Shown: positions 35,565 through 47,402 of the stretch, piece after piece
How positions within the stretch are numbered: the first letter of the stretch is position 1
Layout of the letters: every line of letters begins with the position of its first letter
Assembly: GCA_028583405.1 (NCBI GenBank)
Contig: CM053252.1
Location: forward strand, 38,103,240 to 38,167,239
DNA from: Pogonophryne albipinna
Lineage: Eukaryota > Chordata > Actinopteri > Perciformes > Artedidraconidae
Length of the DNA stretch: 64,000 nt
Direction: 5' to 3'
The notes under the pieces: generated by a model
The model's input: only the letters and a program-made list of their open reading frames with translations
What the model was told of the DNA's origin: nothing
Databases searched by the model: none
Position numbers and translations under genes: made by a program

Positions 35565-35687
35565 GAGGATCTGATGGAGTCCAGCAGTGATGAGGAGGAG
35601 TCTGGCCTGCAGGATGAGAAAACATCAGGTTCAGTGGTCGACATGGAGGATCTGGGAAACATCATGAACAGTGTCAAGAGAGCAAAG
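35565..35687 (+). CDS. tyw1: tyw1 coding exon, acidic linker
   Basis: The exon follows cttcttgtttcag and ends before gtcaga, giving 41 codons in phase 0. It encodes ESSSDEEES and then VVDMEDLGNIMNSVKRAK, matching the TYW1 linker just before the radical-SAM domain. The next exon was not found up to 64000. Confidence 0.92.
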
Positions 35688-36376
35688 GTCAGACTGTGCA
35701 CACATTTAGTGACTGAAACCCTTATTTTTCAGTACACAACGCAAGCATACATCGATGCTCCTGTGGCTCAGTTGACCGGAGTTATTTAATTCCACCTTTG
35801 CCTTTCTTCAGAAAACCACTACAATTCAGGAAACATTACAGAACGAAAGAACATAATCATAATGAGCTTCAGAGATGTGTAATATACTTGAAGATCTGAG
35901 TTGGATTTACAGTCGTTGCTTCACAATATTACAGTAAGGGTCATCATTGAATCATTTTAAAACGGATTAACCCGGAGCCCGTCATGTAGCAGGTTTATTT
36001 TCAGCGATTCCGCGTTAAGGTCTGTGAGGGGCCCCATCGTGGCATTAAGCTTCAACCACCTCAGTCCAATCTTGGCGTGTTGAGAAAGGAGATGAAGTGG
36101 TGTCATGGATGGTGCAGTGGCAGATGGGTTGATAGACACCAGACCCCGGCAGGCGAGAAGCAAATGCTTGCGTAAGAGCGAGGACGCCTACCTCACAGAC
36201 TTGTGAGGAACGAGTGACTCGAGAGGCAGTAAAAAAAGAAGGAAAAGGCAAATATCAGTCTTCTTTATAGGAAGTGTAAGGAGTGAAGCAAAGACCTGAG
36301 CTATGACAGGGAGAGGGAATGGAAGGAAAATACATCTAGGTATTCAATGTGCTATTAAGAATCAGATCAGTGTACT
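35688..36376 (+). other. tyw1: Start of a long tyw1 intron
   Basis: I see no exon or clear mobile element here. Around 36060-36220 is a moderately GC-rich stretch without recognisable content. Confidence 0.5.
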
Positions 36377-36380
36377 TTAA

Positions 36381-37092
36381 AGGGGACTTATCATGCAAAA
36401 TGCACTTTTTGATGTCTTTTATACATACATACGTGTCCCCGGTGTGTCAGGAAACACACGCAGCGTCAGAAAATAAAACCCTCTCTCTTTTCCTCCGTAC
36501 CCAAATCTCTAAAAACGGGGGAACAACGGAGCTGATCCAGATTTGCGTCCGATATAACGTAATATCTGAAATGTGGACCCACGGCCCTATCAGAAACGTT
36601 GCCATCAGAAACAATGCCCGACTGTTTTGGACGTAATATGGTCGGTGTTTACATTAGCATCGCTAACACTCAGAGCTAACCTGTACTGGAGAGCATGTGT
36701 GTGAAGAAGCAGGAAATAAAAAGGAACTCACCTTGTGGTATAGCCGGCAAGAGAGAAAGCGTTTGAGCTCCAGACTGTTTCAGAAACAATCCTTGATAAT
36801 CCATGATATGGCGTTTCATCACGGCAGTGTTTAGTTTAGACAATAGCTGCCGGGTCCCGCATGAGCTCAGACCCCTCCTTTTTTATTTTGTATCAATCTT
36901 TTATTTTTTTAAAGCTTTATACCCAAAATCAGCACTTTCGAAACAGGAAGTGAAATAGAGGGATATGAGGCATGGCTAGAATGGGTGATCTGTTTGGTAT
37001 TTTGAGCAAAACACTTCATAGACATGTTTTTCATATATTTGTATATATCTGAGACCTATGCCATTGCCTAAAAATAGCATGATAGGTGACCT
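36381..37092. mobile_element. TTAA-flanked MITE (AGGGGACTTATCATGC ends)
   Basis: The ends AGGGGACTTATCATGC and GCATGATAGGTGACCT are inverted with two mismatches. TTAA flanks both (36377-36380 and 37093-37096). The left third reappears at 57677. Confidence 0.75.
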
Positions 37093-37096
37093 TTAA

Positions 37097-38179
37097 GATA
37101 AATATTTAAGATAAGATATACTTTATTGATTCGAAATTGGGATTTATTTTCGTTACAGCAGCATGTTAAAACAAAGGCGTTGCAATCATTTGAAAAATAA
37201 AGAGTATCAAATTGACAAACATAAAATATTTACATCCCAAAATAGAAATAACGGAGCTAAAATTCAAGTTCAAGTTGACCGTGAAGGATAATAATCTGTA
37301 GATTGCCTGACACAGTGAAGGGCCACATTACAGCTAACACAATTAGCACAACACAACACAAAGTAGGATATTATTTACGTTAAGTGTGCAAGGAATGGCC
37401 TATACATTAAATATAAATGTAGAATATACAGTGTGGTTAAAAGAAAAGTGGCATTAGACAAGATTTGTGGTCAACATATTATGATGTTCATTATGATTAC
37501 ACATAGCTATAGATTAATTTCCCCATCTGCGTTCTGATTGCTTACTTATAAGCTTCGCTTTCACTTTGCAATTCTGACTGCCGCAGGGGACAATCTCCTG
37601 GGGAAATCAGGGCTCAATTTATGGCTCAATTTATGGCACATATACTCAAATGACAAAATGCATTGTGTTCTTTGAAGGGTTGCCAACTTTTTTTGTTATG
37701 AAAATAGCTAGCACTAACTCCAAAATGGCTAAAGGGTGGAAGATGACATCATTCAGTTGCATTACGCTTAGTGGTTGTGTTTTTTTTCAGCGAGGGAGAG
37801 ACAGCCAAGAGGAGAGGATGAGAACATATGCTGTTAGCAGAAATGCCATAGACTGTGGTTATTCTCAACATAATTGGGAATGATTTATGATATAATATAG
37901 TTGAATACGGTCTGAATAAGTCACTTGACTTGTCGCTTGTATAGGCACTGAGGATATCTTGACCTCTAACATTTAAGCATGCTAATGCTAATGGTTTGCA
38001 TTGATGACTTGTATCAACATGCTTAGATGTCAGGAGGACAATTTTACTGTATTTCCTTGGTAACAATTGTTGTTTTTGTATCATTTGGTCCCACAGAGAA
38101 GACAGTAGAGATGTAATTAGTTTGTAGATTAAACATTTGCCATTACCAAGAGACGGCAAGTATTTAGCCAAGCTGCAAA
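37097..38179. other. Intronic DNA with a reversed retroposon tail
   Basis: It starts with taagataagatatactttattga, the reverse of the AATAAAG-TATCTTATC tails seen elsewhere, so a minus-strand LINE/SINE 3' end lies at about 37097-37640 (5' limit near the gccgcaggggacaatc phrase). From 37640 on I see nothing assignable. Confidence 0.5.
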
Positions 38180-38183
38180 TTAA

Positions 38184-38561
38184 AGGTGGGGTAGGTAAAT
38201 TTGAGAAACCGGCTCGAGATACACCTTTTGTTATATTCCATGGAATGCTCTTAACATCCCGATAGCAATGAATATCTTAAGTGCTTTGACAAAAAATCCA
38301 TACAAAATGTCATCTGTGGAAGCTGTAGTACTGTAAAAAGCACGACCAATCATCTGAGCTGGCCCGGCTAAAATAACTGGATGGCCTACCTGCCTGTCAG
38401 CCTTCCATCTGTGCACAAACTTATCTCGTGCCCTCATTGGTCATGTGCACGTTTGTGTGTGTTGGAGGAGGGGCTCTGTAAGGAAGTGGCAGATTTTTTC
38501 CGGCTGTGTATTTTCAAATGCTAGCACACTCGAGCTGGTTTCTCCAAAATTACCTTCACCT
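38184..38561. mobile_element. TTAA-flanked MITE (AGGTGGGGTAGGTAA ends)
   Basis: A 378-bp element with TTAA on both sides (38180-38183 and 38562-38565) and ends matching the longer copy at 56141-57264. Both start with a G-rich run, then gtaggtaa, then gagaaaccggctcgagatacac. Confidence 0.8.
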
Positions 38562-38568
38562 TTAAGTG

Positions 38569-38743
38569 TCAAATCCAATCCAATCGAATCTTCTCCCGCT
38601 TATCCGTGGTCGAGTCGCGGAGGTAGCAGTTCCAGCAGAGAGCCCCAAACTTTCTTTTCCCTGGCCACATCAACCAGCTCTGACTGGGGGATCCCAAGGC
38701 GCTCCCAGGCCAGCGAAGAGATATATCCCTCCACCTGGTCCTA
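38569..38743 (-). pseudogene. Non-LTR retrotransposon 3' coding end
   Basis: The minus strand encodes TRWRDISLRWPGSALG and continues to a decayed C-terminus. It joins exactly with 47403-47655 when the TA-flanked element between them is removed, giving RGRPRTRWRD. This arginine-rich sequence is the usual C-terminus of a fish non-LTR family (Rex1-like in my memory). It has several shifts. Confidence 0.75.
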
Positions 38744-39189
38744 CAGATGTAGCACCTAATTTCGGACAGTTTGCAACGTGAGGGCCGTGATTGGTACGTG
38801 ATCTGCCCTCGCTCAAGGGAAAACATCCAGCTTGACTTGAGACCGCCCCCGTGATAAATAAATGTAATTATAATGAAGCCAGCTGCAATGGATCATTTGT
38901 TAAGATCCATATGTCACGGATATCATACTCTGTGCTAAATAAGAGACATGTAATCATTTACAAAACATCACCATGTTGTTATTTAACAAAATAATGTTGT
39001 TTATTCGAAAAAACGAACGGGAGGAAATGCAGCCCGGCTCTCGATTTTTAATCCTAATTTAATCATCATCTTCACCACGATCATTTATGTTTATGTTCGC
39101 CGAATTGACATGAAATCACTGATTTGAATATACTGTATTCAACTTCAATAAAACGTTATTAACGTGCCTAAACTCAGTAATTCACTAAA

Positions 39190-39470
39190 AATATTTATAT
39201 TTTAATGGAGCCTCGTCGGCAGATCAGGATCTTGATCAGCATGAAGGGTGTTATTTTCCCCATAAGGAACAAGTCGCTGCAAATTATCCCGCTTATTACA
39301 TGGCCACATTCTCAACAAAGTAACGACATGACTCCCAATATTAATTGAAATGCTTTTATGGATTTAGAAAATGTTTTTATTGATTTAAAAAATAGTTGTA
39401 TTGATTTAAATTGACATGCATCCGCTAAGAAAAATAGTCCGTTGTTACCGTTTTTTAAACAGTCTGAATT
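39190..39470. repeat. Repeat module shared with 58150-58345
   Basis: Phrases gatcagcatgaagggtgttatt, cccaatattaattgaaatgc and gacatgcatccgctaag occur in the same order at 58150-58345. It lies within copy 2 of the TA-flanked family, so it may mark a third, decayed copy there. Confidence 0.6.
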
Positions 39471-39598
39471 TAACGGCAGCTCTCAGCTGTGTATTTACAC
39501 AACTAATGGCCAGCTAATGGCCCATCAACCACAGCTCTCTCCCCCCCTCCCCCCCTGATCTTTCTTCTCCAGCAGCTAAATTAACTGTAGGTTTAAAC

Positions 39599-40679
39599 CA
39601 GGGGTGGAGAACCTCCGGCCTCCGGGCCGTATACGGCCCGCGAAACAATTTGGTACGGCCCTCGAGGTAATTTATAAACACACGCAAAAAAGAAAAAAAA
39701 TTAAGAAATCTAGACCGCAAAAAAATTAAACAAGCGAGTGCCTGTTTTTCCTGGCCAAGGTCAGGGTCCTTGAACACAACACGAGCCTAACGTGTCATCA
39801 CGTGGTATATGTCTCGACTGACAGGGGTGCAGTTCTGACGGAGAGCACCAGAATGCCACTTCAGCACTTCAGAAATTGCAGTACCGATAAGGAGCCGTAC
39901 ACATGCCGCAGTTTCTGCGTGTCTGTGTCTTTAGTTGAAAGCCCAGTGGCGATCTGTTCATCTGTCATACTGATCATACAGTCAATAACTTTGTTGTTAT
40001 TAGCATCTGGTTAGCTAGCTATGCTAACGAATATAAGACGCTTTTTCTACAACCAGTGAGGTAAAGGCGCATCTTTATATGATCATTATAGTTATAAAAA
40101 AATAAGAGAATAAAGTATAGGTTTAACAGGTATAAAATACTATATGACAGTAAAAAAAAGTTCTTATTAATAAAGAAGAATACAGTTTAAAGGGGAGGGA
40201 TTTGTCAAATATTCATAAAGAAAAATAAATCTGCTTCCAGTTCTGTTTCATATGAGTGTTGAGAGATGTATCTTTTGATCTCTTAATTTTGCTCTCAAAG
40301 TGCTCCAGATTAATGCTTTTAACTTCAACATTTAAAAAAAAATCTTCCCGGGGGAGCATGCTCCCGGACCCCCCTAGAGGAGGTTAGGTCCCCCCCCCCA
40401 CTTAAATCATGTTCACATGTATAGGAAACTAAATACATTTGCACACATCTTGTGTCCATATCTTTCTGTTTTGGTGGTCACGCCACACCGTGCACGTGCA
40501 TGCATACGCGAGTCATCGTGAGATATCTGGATTAAGAGGTTGCTTTTTTTTTGCACAGAATGAAATGAATGGGCTGTGATTTTAGTTTTTTTAAGCAGAG
40601 GTCAATAATTTGTACTGCCCTCTGAGGATATTGTAAACATTGAAATGGCCCTTGAGAGGAAAAAGGTTCCCCACCCCTG
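39599..40679. mobile_element. hAT MITE (CAGGGGTGGAGAACC ends)
   Basis: The 1,081-bp element runs from CAGGGGTGGAGAACCTCCGG to its imperfect complement GGTTCCCCACCCCTG. The palindromic octamer gtttaaac lies on both sides (39591-39598 and 40680-40687). No coding region was recognised. Confidence 0.88.
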
Positions 40680-42908
40680 GTTTAAACCATAGACTATATA
40701 TATAAATGGACGTAGGGTCCGTGACGTCACCCATAGGATTCTGCAGAGTTGCCGAGAAGCCCTTATTAGGCGGAGTCGGCCACTAACGGCTCGACAGTGA
40801 CGTCAGAGTTCAACTCCCGCCTGTTCCAGCTTGCTCCAAATAAGGGCAAAGAGGCGGAGCCGAGGCGGGACCTGGTGCCTCCGAGCTGGAAGTTCCAGAG
40901 CTAGCTGAAGCAACAAGCTAAGCTAACATGCTCCCCATCTGCACACTGCCGTCGCATTTTACGTTTCTAAGGTAAGCGGACATGAAACTATTCAGCAAAA
41001 CTATAAATAATAATCTAAGTTATTGAGTTTTTAGCATAATACTTCAGAATCTTAAAACCCCTTAACGTTTGTATGCAATTGTGCTAAATTCAACACTGGA
41101 ATCAAGCAAATATTAATATGTTTACATGACATTAGTTATTTATATTTTGATATCACTTAACTATACGTTTAATACATTTAAGTCAAGCTAAGGTACATGT
41201 GATGGTAGCTAGTTAGTGCTCTTACCTGTGATGCCTCCTCCAAACAGCATAATAACCAGACTGTATCATTAAAACTAAGTACCAGTTCTAGATCCTTGAC
41301 TTTAGACAAACAATTCAAAAGACAAAATGTATTTAAAGACCAATCTTTATTTGAATGTGCCTCTTAACCTGAGATATTAGTTATACAGTAATAGTATTGA
41401 CAATCTAAAAAAACTGAGCAACTCAACAGTCAACTTTATATTTCTTATTGTCCAAAGCATTTATTATTTTCATTTTCCCCCTCTCATATTCAGTGTGGAC
41501 GGATTGAGACAGCATGGTGTCCAGAGAGCTGCTGAGACTTCAGGGAGAAACCTCCGTGTGATGGACGTCCTGTCTGTTGGTTTGGAGAGGACTGAGGGTC
41601 TTTCCTCAGCGAGGAGGACCAGGCCTGATGGAGGAGCCCATGCTGGGCAAAGCTGATACCACCTGCACAGGCCTAGTCTGTCACTTTATCTGACTAAATG
41701 TGTTTACTTATACATTTAATAGGTTTACACCTTCTGTCCATATGTGCTTTTTATTTAAAACATGTTTGATTAAGTTTTGGTTCACATTTCAATAAATTGT
41801 ATTTGTATTTGCACTCCTTTCGTCCATTATTCTTACTGAAAATATTAGATTACACATTCACATCTGACTGAAGATTGGCCCCATTTATTTGTGACGTTGC
41901 AAACTCTGCGGTACAAGGCACAGGTGATGTGAAGCTCATAAAGTGAGGCAAATAGAAATAATCAGCTGATGGAGTGTAGATGTGGAAATAGGTGCATTCG
42001 ATCAGCTGACTGTATTTTCACAATAAAAGTAGTTTCTTAGTGAATGTCCTGTACTGGTCTTAAAATCTCATAACATCAGCTTTTAATGTTCCTCTTGGAT
42101 GTTCTTCTTGACCCTCAGAGAAGGAGAAAATGTTGTGTCTTTCAGGCATGTCCTTTCCTAACAAAAATGACAGGAAACATAAAACATATTATTGCAGAAC
42201 AAGTGTGTTATTTATGAAAGAGGTGTGTTTGTGTGTTTAGGGGCTGTAGATATAATTATTTTGTAATTGTAATAAAAAATTTTTATTTCAACAGTGAGCT
42301 ACAAAGACGATCAGATTATGAATGAACTGTACTGTGCTCATCAACATTGAAATATATGTTATTATCAAAATAATATTTAACTGTTATCAAAACGTAGTGC
42401 AACTGTAGAAGCTTGCTCTGTTGTCTCACTGAAAGAATCACTTTTACCACGTTTTTTTCAGACAATATTGAGAGATAAATAGTAGCAGTTCTCACTATGT
42501 GTTAAATATCTTTGCCTTCAATACATTAAATTAGAAAGCTGACAAAACCATATTTCTTTAGCCTTTATTTATACAGGTGTAGATCTCATTGAGACACAAG
42601 GTCTCATTTTCACACAATCATATTGCTTGTTAACATCTAAATGTAACCTTTTGCATGGAAAAAACCCTCAACTTAACTGATGTGTAGGTGATCTAGTATT
42701 TAGTATTGTTTAATGGAATGTATATCAGTGTATTCAAGTCAATACTTCATTTATTTAAACAAATATCTTTCTTGATTCTTTGTACAGTATGAAAAATAGA
42801 GTCTTTGTACCTGTGCTGAAGTTCACTGCTGTGAGGAGTCCAGTTCTGTCTCTCACTCTCTGGTCCAGCCTGCCTGCATCACCTGGACACCTTAAACAAA
42901 CAGATATA

Positions 42909-44511
42909 CAGTGGGGCAAAAAAGTATTTAGTCATCCACCAATTGTGCAAGTTCTCCCACTTAAAAAGATGAGAGAGGCCTGTAATTGTCATCCTAGGTA
43001 TACCTCAACTATGAGAGACAAAATGGGGGGAAAGAATCCAGGAAATCACATTGTAGGATTTTTAAAGAATTTATTTGCAAATTATGGTGGAACATAAGTA
43101 TTTGGTCAATAACAAAAGTTCATCTCAATACTTTGTTATATACCCTTTGTTGGCAATGACAGAGGTCAAACGTTTTCCGTAAGTCTTCACAAGGTTGTCA
43201 CACACTGTTGCTGGTATTTTGGCCCATTCCTCCATGCAGATCTCCTCTAGAGCAGTGATGTTTTGGGGCTGTCGCTGGGCAACACAGACTTTCAACTCCC
43301 TCCAAAGATTTTCTATGGGGTTGAGATCTGGAGTCTGGCTAGGCCACTCCAGGACCTTGAAATGCTTCTTACGAAGCCACTCCATTGTTGCCCGGGCGGT
43401 GTGTTTGGGATCATTGTCATGCTGAAAGACCCAGCCACGTTTCATCTTCAATGCCCTTGCTGATGGAAGGAGGTCGTCACTCAAAATCTCACGATACATG
43501 GCCCCATTCATTCTTTCCTTCACACGGATCAGTCGTCCTGGTCCCTTTGCAGAAAAACAGCCCCAAAGCATGATGTTTCCACCCCCATGTTTCACATTAG
43601 GTATGGTGTTCTTTGGATGCAACTCAGCATTCTTTCTCCTCCAAACACGTCTAGTTGAGTTTTTACCAAAAACTTCTATTTTGGTTTCATCTAACCATAT
43701 GACATTCTCCCAATCCTCTTCTGGATCATCTAAATGCTCTCTAGCAAACTTCAGACGGGCTTGGACATGTACTGGCTTAAGCAGGGGGACACGTCTGGCA
43801 CTGCAGGATTTGAGTCCCTGACGGCGTAGTGTGTTACTGATGGTAGCCTTTGTTACTTTGGTCCCAGCTCTCTGCAGGTCATTGACTAGGTCCCCCCGTG
43901 TGGTTCTGGGATTTTTGCTCACCGTTCTTGTGATCATTTTGACCCCACGGGGTGAGATCTTGCGTGGAGCCCCAGATCGAGGGAGATTATCAGTGGTCTT
44001 GTATGTCTTCCATTTTCTAATAATTGCTCCCACAGTTGATTTCTTCACACCAAGCTGCTTACCTATTGCAGATTCAGTCTTCCCAGCCTGGTGCAGGTCT
44101 ACAATTTTGTTTCTGGTGTCCTTTGACAGCTCTTTGGTCTTGGCCATAGTGGAGTTTGGAGTGTGACTGTTTGAGGTTGTGGACAGGTGTCTTTTATACT
44201 GATAACGAGTTCAAACAGGTGCCATTAATACAGTTAACGAGTGGAGGACAGAGGAGGCTCTTAAAGAAGAAGTTACAGGTCTGCGAGAGCCAGAAATCTT
44301 GTTTGTTTGTAGGTGACCAAATACTTATTTTACCGAGGAATTTACCAATTCATTCATTAAAAATCATACAATGTGATTTCCTGGATTCTTTCCCCCCATT
44401 CTGTCTCTCATAGTTGAGATATACCTAGGATGAAAATTACAGGCCTCTCATCTTTTTAAGTGGGAGAACTTGCACAATTGGTGGCTGACTAAATACTTTT
44501 TTGCCCCACTG
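42909..44511 (-). mobile_element. Tc1 transposon, copy 2, apparently complete
   Basis: The 1,603-bp element has ends CAGTGGGGCAAAAAAG with TA on both sides (42907-42908 and 44512-44513). Inverted repeats are about 180 bp. It is very close to copy 1 at 30712-32317. The enclosed transposase is intact. Confidence 0.94.
43125..44147 (-). CDS. Tc1 transposase, full length
   Basis: The 340-residue ORF has no stop or shift, the usual Tc1 length. The N-terminal paired-like helix-turn-helix pair binds the inverted repeats ([20 protein letters not shown]). An RSGAPRKI linker follows. The catalytic DD34E triad is D153 (WLDETKIE), D244 (QHDNDPKH) and E279 (PIENLWRE), with 34 residues between the last two. 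The enzyme cuts and pastes by TA targeting. Relative to copy 1 it has L instead of S before D153. Whether it is active needs an assay. The ORF alone says it could be. Confidence 0.95.
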   Translation of the reverse strand: MAKTKELSKDTRNKIVDLHQAGKTESAIGKQLGVKKSTVGAIIRKWKTYKTTDNLPRSGAPRKISPRGVKMITRTVSKNPRTTRGDLVNDLQRAGTKVTKATISNTLRRQGLKSCSARRVPLLKPVHVQARLKFAREHLDDPEEDWENVIWLDETKIEVFGKNSTRRVWRRKNAELHPKNTIPNVKHGGGNIMLWGCFSAKGPGRLIRVKERMNGAMYREILSDDLLPSARALKMKRGWVFQHDNDPKHTARATMEWLRKKHFKVLEWPSQTPDLNPIENLWRELKVCVAQRQPQNITALEEICMEEWAKIPATVCDNLVKTYGKRLTSVIANKGYITKY

Positions 44512-45729
44512 TATATATGTAAAGTACCATGTGTACAAACAATATAACTGATTCTCTTCGGTTGAACATGTTGAATTGTGTATTGTCCAAGTCAGGGTCC
44601 TTTTTATTTTACTGTAACTTTGGAAGTTGTGTTACCAATGCTTACTGTTTATTTGATACCAATTTGGTAATGCAATTAATAAAAACAACAAGGTTTGGGT
44701 TCGTTCTTCAGATATGACTGACGTTAACGTGTAAGCTCGATAATGAACTCCAGCTCAACCAACCATATTGTAATATCTAACCTAATCATCTTGAAATATG
44801 ACATTATTATTTGTAATATACACACATCTTATTGTGAGATTGATTTCACATACACTACTTCGACATGAGCTTGTCTACATACTTGAGCATAGCCAATTTA
44901 AATTAACCTTAGCGATGCATACAGTTCCTACCTACATTATAAAATATCTCTCCAAGTTACAAGGATGACCTTATTTTATAACCTCAAACAGAAGCCGTTT
45001 GTTCTACAGTATTATCCCACTTAACACTTGTCTATTTCGTTTTAACCTTTATATATACAGTCTATGGTTTTAACTTGGAGACTACGATTAGCATCGTTAG
45101 CACCGATGTAGCTACCACTCACTTACACGCTAACCCAAGCCTTAACATTCATTACGTAGCTGATTAAAATCATAAACACATCAATAAGTACTCGAATTTC
45201 ACTTACCGCAAAACCCGCATTCATGCACCGTCTGTTTCAACCGCAGAGCGAGTCACAATAGTCCGATATATAAGCATGAAGAACAAACAACCACGGCCGG
45301 CTTCAAGTCTTGTTCCCTGGATGAACTGAGCAGGCAGAGTCCCTGTAGCTAGCTTCACAGAGCAGGTAGCAGAGAGACAAGAAGCTAGCAGCAGCAGTCA
45401 CTTGACAGAGCTGTCACTCAATGTGACCACGCCCTAATATATGCATAACTTTAAGGCTTAATATTAATTAAACAGATGAGTTGAGAAAAAATGCACCCCC
45501 CACACAGTAGTCATGAAGTGGGAATCTAACTATACAGAGAATATGGTTTTTTAAACCACGATGTAAACATGTTTATTTCTGCTGTAAAGTTGGGCATTTT
45601 AACATGGGGGTCTATGGAAATTGCTCCCTTCTGCAGCCTGCTCCTACTGGCCACTAGATGAACTGCAGTGTGTGGCACTTCCGTATTGGCGTCCCGGCTC
45701 TTCCCCAGAGTTTGCCGCTTGGTTTAAAC

Positions 45730-46013
45730 GCAGACTTTTGTTCCTCCATGTTTCGTTGTTATTGTTTCACTGAGCGGACCCGCACATTTTTTTCAAACGC
45801 TCCCTTTTTTGGTCCATCTGCAGCGGTAATAGGTTTTGTGCGTTGTGATGATTCGGCTGTTCCTTTAGTAATGAATATTAAATGTTGTGAGGAAATCTTT
45901 CCACCAATAATTCCAATAAGTAATCCAAAATGTATTCACTTCAGGTTTACGAAAGTAACTGTAAGAGACTTTAATATTTTATTGAAAAAAAGTTACATTG
46001 CACACACACAACA
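45730..46013. other. Unassigned part of TA-flanked copy 2
   Basis: Short ORFs here show no recognisable protein. It ends in an AT-rich stretch with CTTATC repeats. Confidence 0.35.
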
Positions 46014-46990
46014 CAACATCTTATCTTAATAATATCTTCATATTAATAATAATAAAGACAAAATCAACACACGGCAATTCAAAGTGCTTTACAAAAAATG
46101 AAAGACATTAAGAAAATGGCTTTTAAAATCAGTCATTAAAAAGAAAAGATAATAAAAATAAACATTAAAAGAAAAAATACATGAATAAAAGTTACAGTGC
46201 AGTTTAAGATATTAATAGTTCAATTAAAAGCAGCGGCAAAAATAAAAGTCTTCAGCCTGGATTTAAAAGTAGTCAGAGTTGCAGCGGACCTGCAGGTTTC
46301 TGGGAGTTTGTTCCAGATATTTGGAGCATAATAACTGAACGCTGCTTTACCATGTTTAGTTCTGACTCTGGGGACAGAAAGCTGACCAGTCAGTCCCTGA
46401 AGACCTGAGAGATCTGGATGGTTCATCATTTAGCAGGAGGTCAGAAATGTATTTTGGGCCTAAACCATTCAGTGCTTTATAAACCAGCAGCAGTATTTTG
46501 AAATCTATTCTTTGACACACAGGAAGCCAGTGTAAAGACTTCAGAACAGGAGTGATGTGATCCACTTTCTTAGTGTTAGTGAGGACTCGAGCAGCAGCGT
46601 TCTGAATCAGCTGCAGTTTTCTAATATATTTTTTAGTGAGACCTGTGAAGACACCATTGCAGTAGTCCAGTCTACTGAAGATAAAAGCTTAAAATCAGAC
46701 CTGTGTTTTAAATGAAATCTGACGGCAGGCAGGCAGCTCTGATCACCTAATGATAAATGCGCCACACCTAATCGCCGGCCAATCAGCCACAGAGCTCCCT
46801 CTATGCAAATCAAACTGTAGACGGTGGGAAAGCACCTACAGTATTGTTTTAAATAATGGTCGGAATGTGACCTGTGAGCCTTCTGAATTACCGTGGGACG
46901 TGATTCTAAACTAAAATGTTCAATCAATAAAGTAACATCTTATCTTATCTTATCTTAATAATATCTTCATATTAATAATAATAATAAATC
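46014..46990. repeat. Direct repeat around retroposon sequence
   Basis: The phrase cttatcttaataatatcttc followed by atattaataataataa occurs at about 46020-46055 and again at 46948-46985. It brackets a minus-strand L2-like LINE piece and a plus-strand tail. It may be an unusually long target duplication. Confidence 0.5.
46068..46690 (-). pseudogene. L2-like LINE, C-terminus of ORF and 3' UTR
   Basis: The minus strand encodes LDYCNGVFTGLTKK, LIQNAAARVLTNTKK, HITPVLKSLHWLPV and FKILLLVYKALNG. After a shift it reads VPRVRTKHGKAAFSYYAP and FKSRLKTF, ending at about 46220. These are the classic C-terminal blocks of fish L2-type LINEs. The 3' UTR runs to about 46068. The copy is 5'-truncated. The same 3' UTR recurs at 48714-48905. 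Confidence 0.8.
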
Positions 46991-47402
46991 ATACAGTGTC
47001 CGAAAGGGAGCAGGAGGAAGCAAACACAAAAATATACAACAAATATACTGCATATTAAAGCAAACGATTGTAAAGGTAAAAGTATGAGCATAACAAATAA
47101 AGAAGTGTAATGTAAACATTTACATTATTATTATTATGATTATTTAATATATAAAGACTATATATTATTGAATTACAAGATTAGATATACTTTATTTGAT
47201 CTAACACAACTGAAAGTGCTGAAAGTTGTCTTTCTGTATTTGTGAATGAAGCGCCATCTCCTGGTTAAAACCTGATATTGAAAATCTGACAACGCCCTCT
47301 TGGAAAATAGTGGGAGGGCTTAACATTCCTCGATACTGGTCTTAGGCAGGTCGTAGGCAGGAAGCTGTAAGCTGGAGTCTGAAATGAGGTGCTACATCTG
47401 TA

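Larger units (their letters stand above)
40688..45721. mobile_element. 5-kb element with CATAGACTATATATA / GGTTTAAAC-side end
   Basis: It starts CATAGACTATATATATAAATGG right after gtttaaac (40680-40687) and ends ...tttgccgcttg right before a third gtttaaac (45722-45729). Phrases ggacgtagggtccgtgacgtcacc (left) and gtaaacatgtttatttctgc (right) belong to a repeat very common in fish genomes. A second CATAGACT-type sequence, inverted, lies at 45057-45068, so the right part may be a second copy. It contains the Tc1 at 42909-44511. No transposase of its own was recognised. Confidence 0.55.
38744..47400. mobile_element. TA-flanked transposon family, copy 2
   Basis: The 8,657-bp element has ends CAGATGTAGC...GCTACATCTG and TA on both sides (38742-38743 and 47401-47402). 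Removal leaves ctggtcctaggtctacc, which restores the LINE reading frame. The left 350 bp and the right end match copy 1. It contains a hAT (39599-40679), a 5-kb element (40688-45721) with a Tc1, and an L2-like LINE piece. About 1 kb on the left and 1.7 kb on the right remain as the element's own sequence. No transposase was found. Confidence 0.8.
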
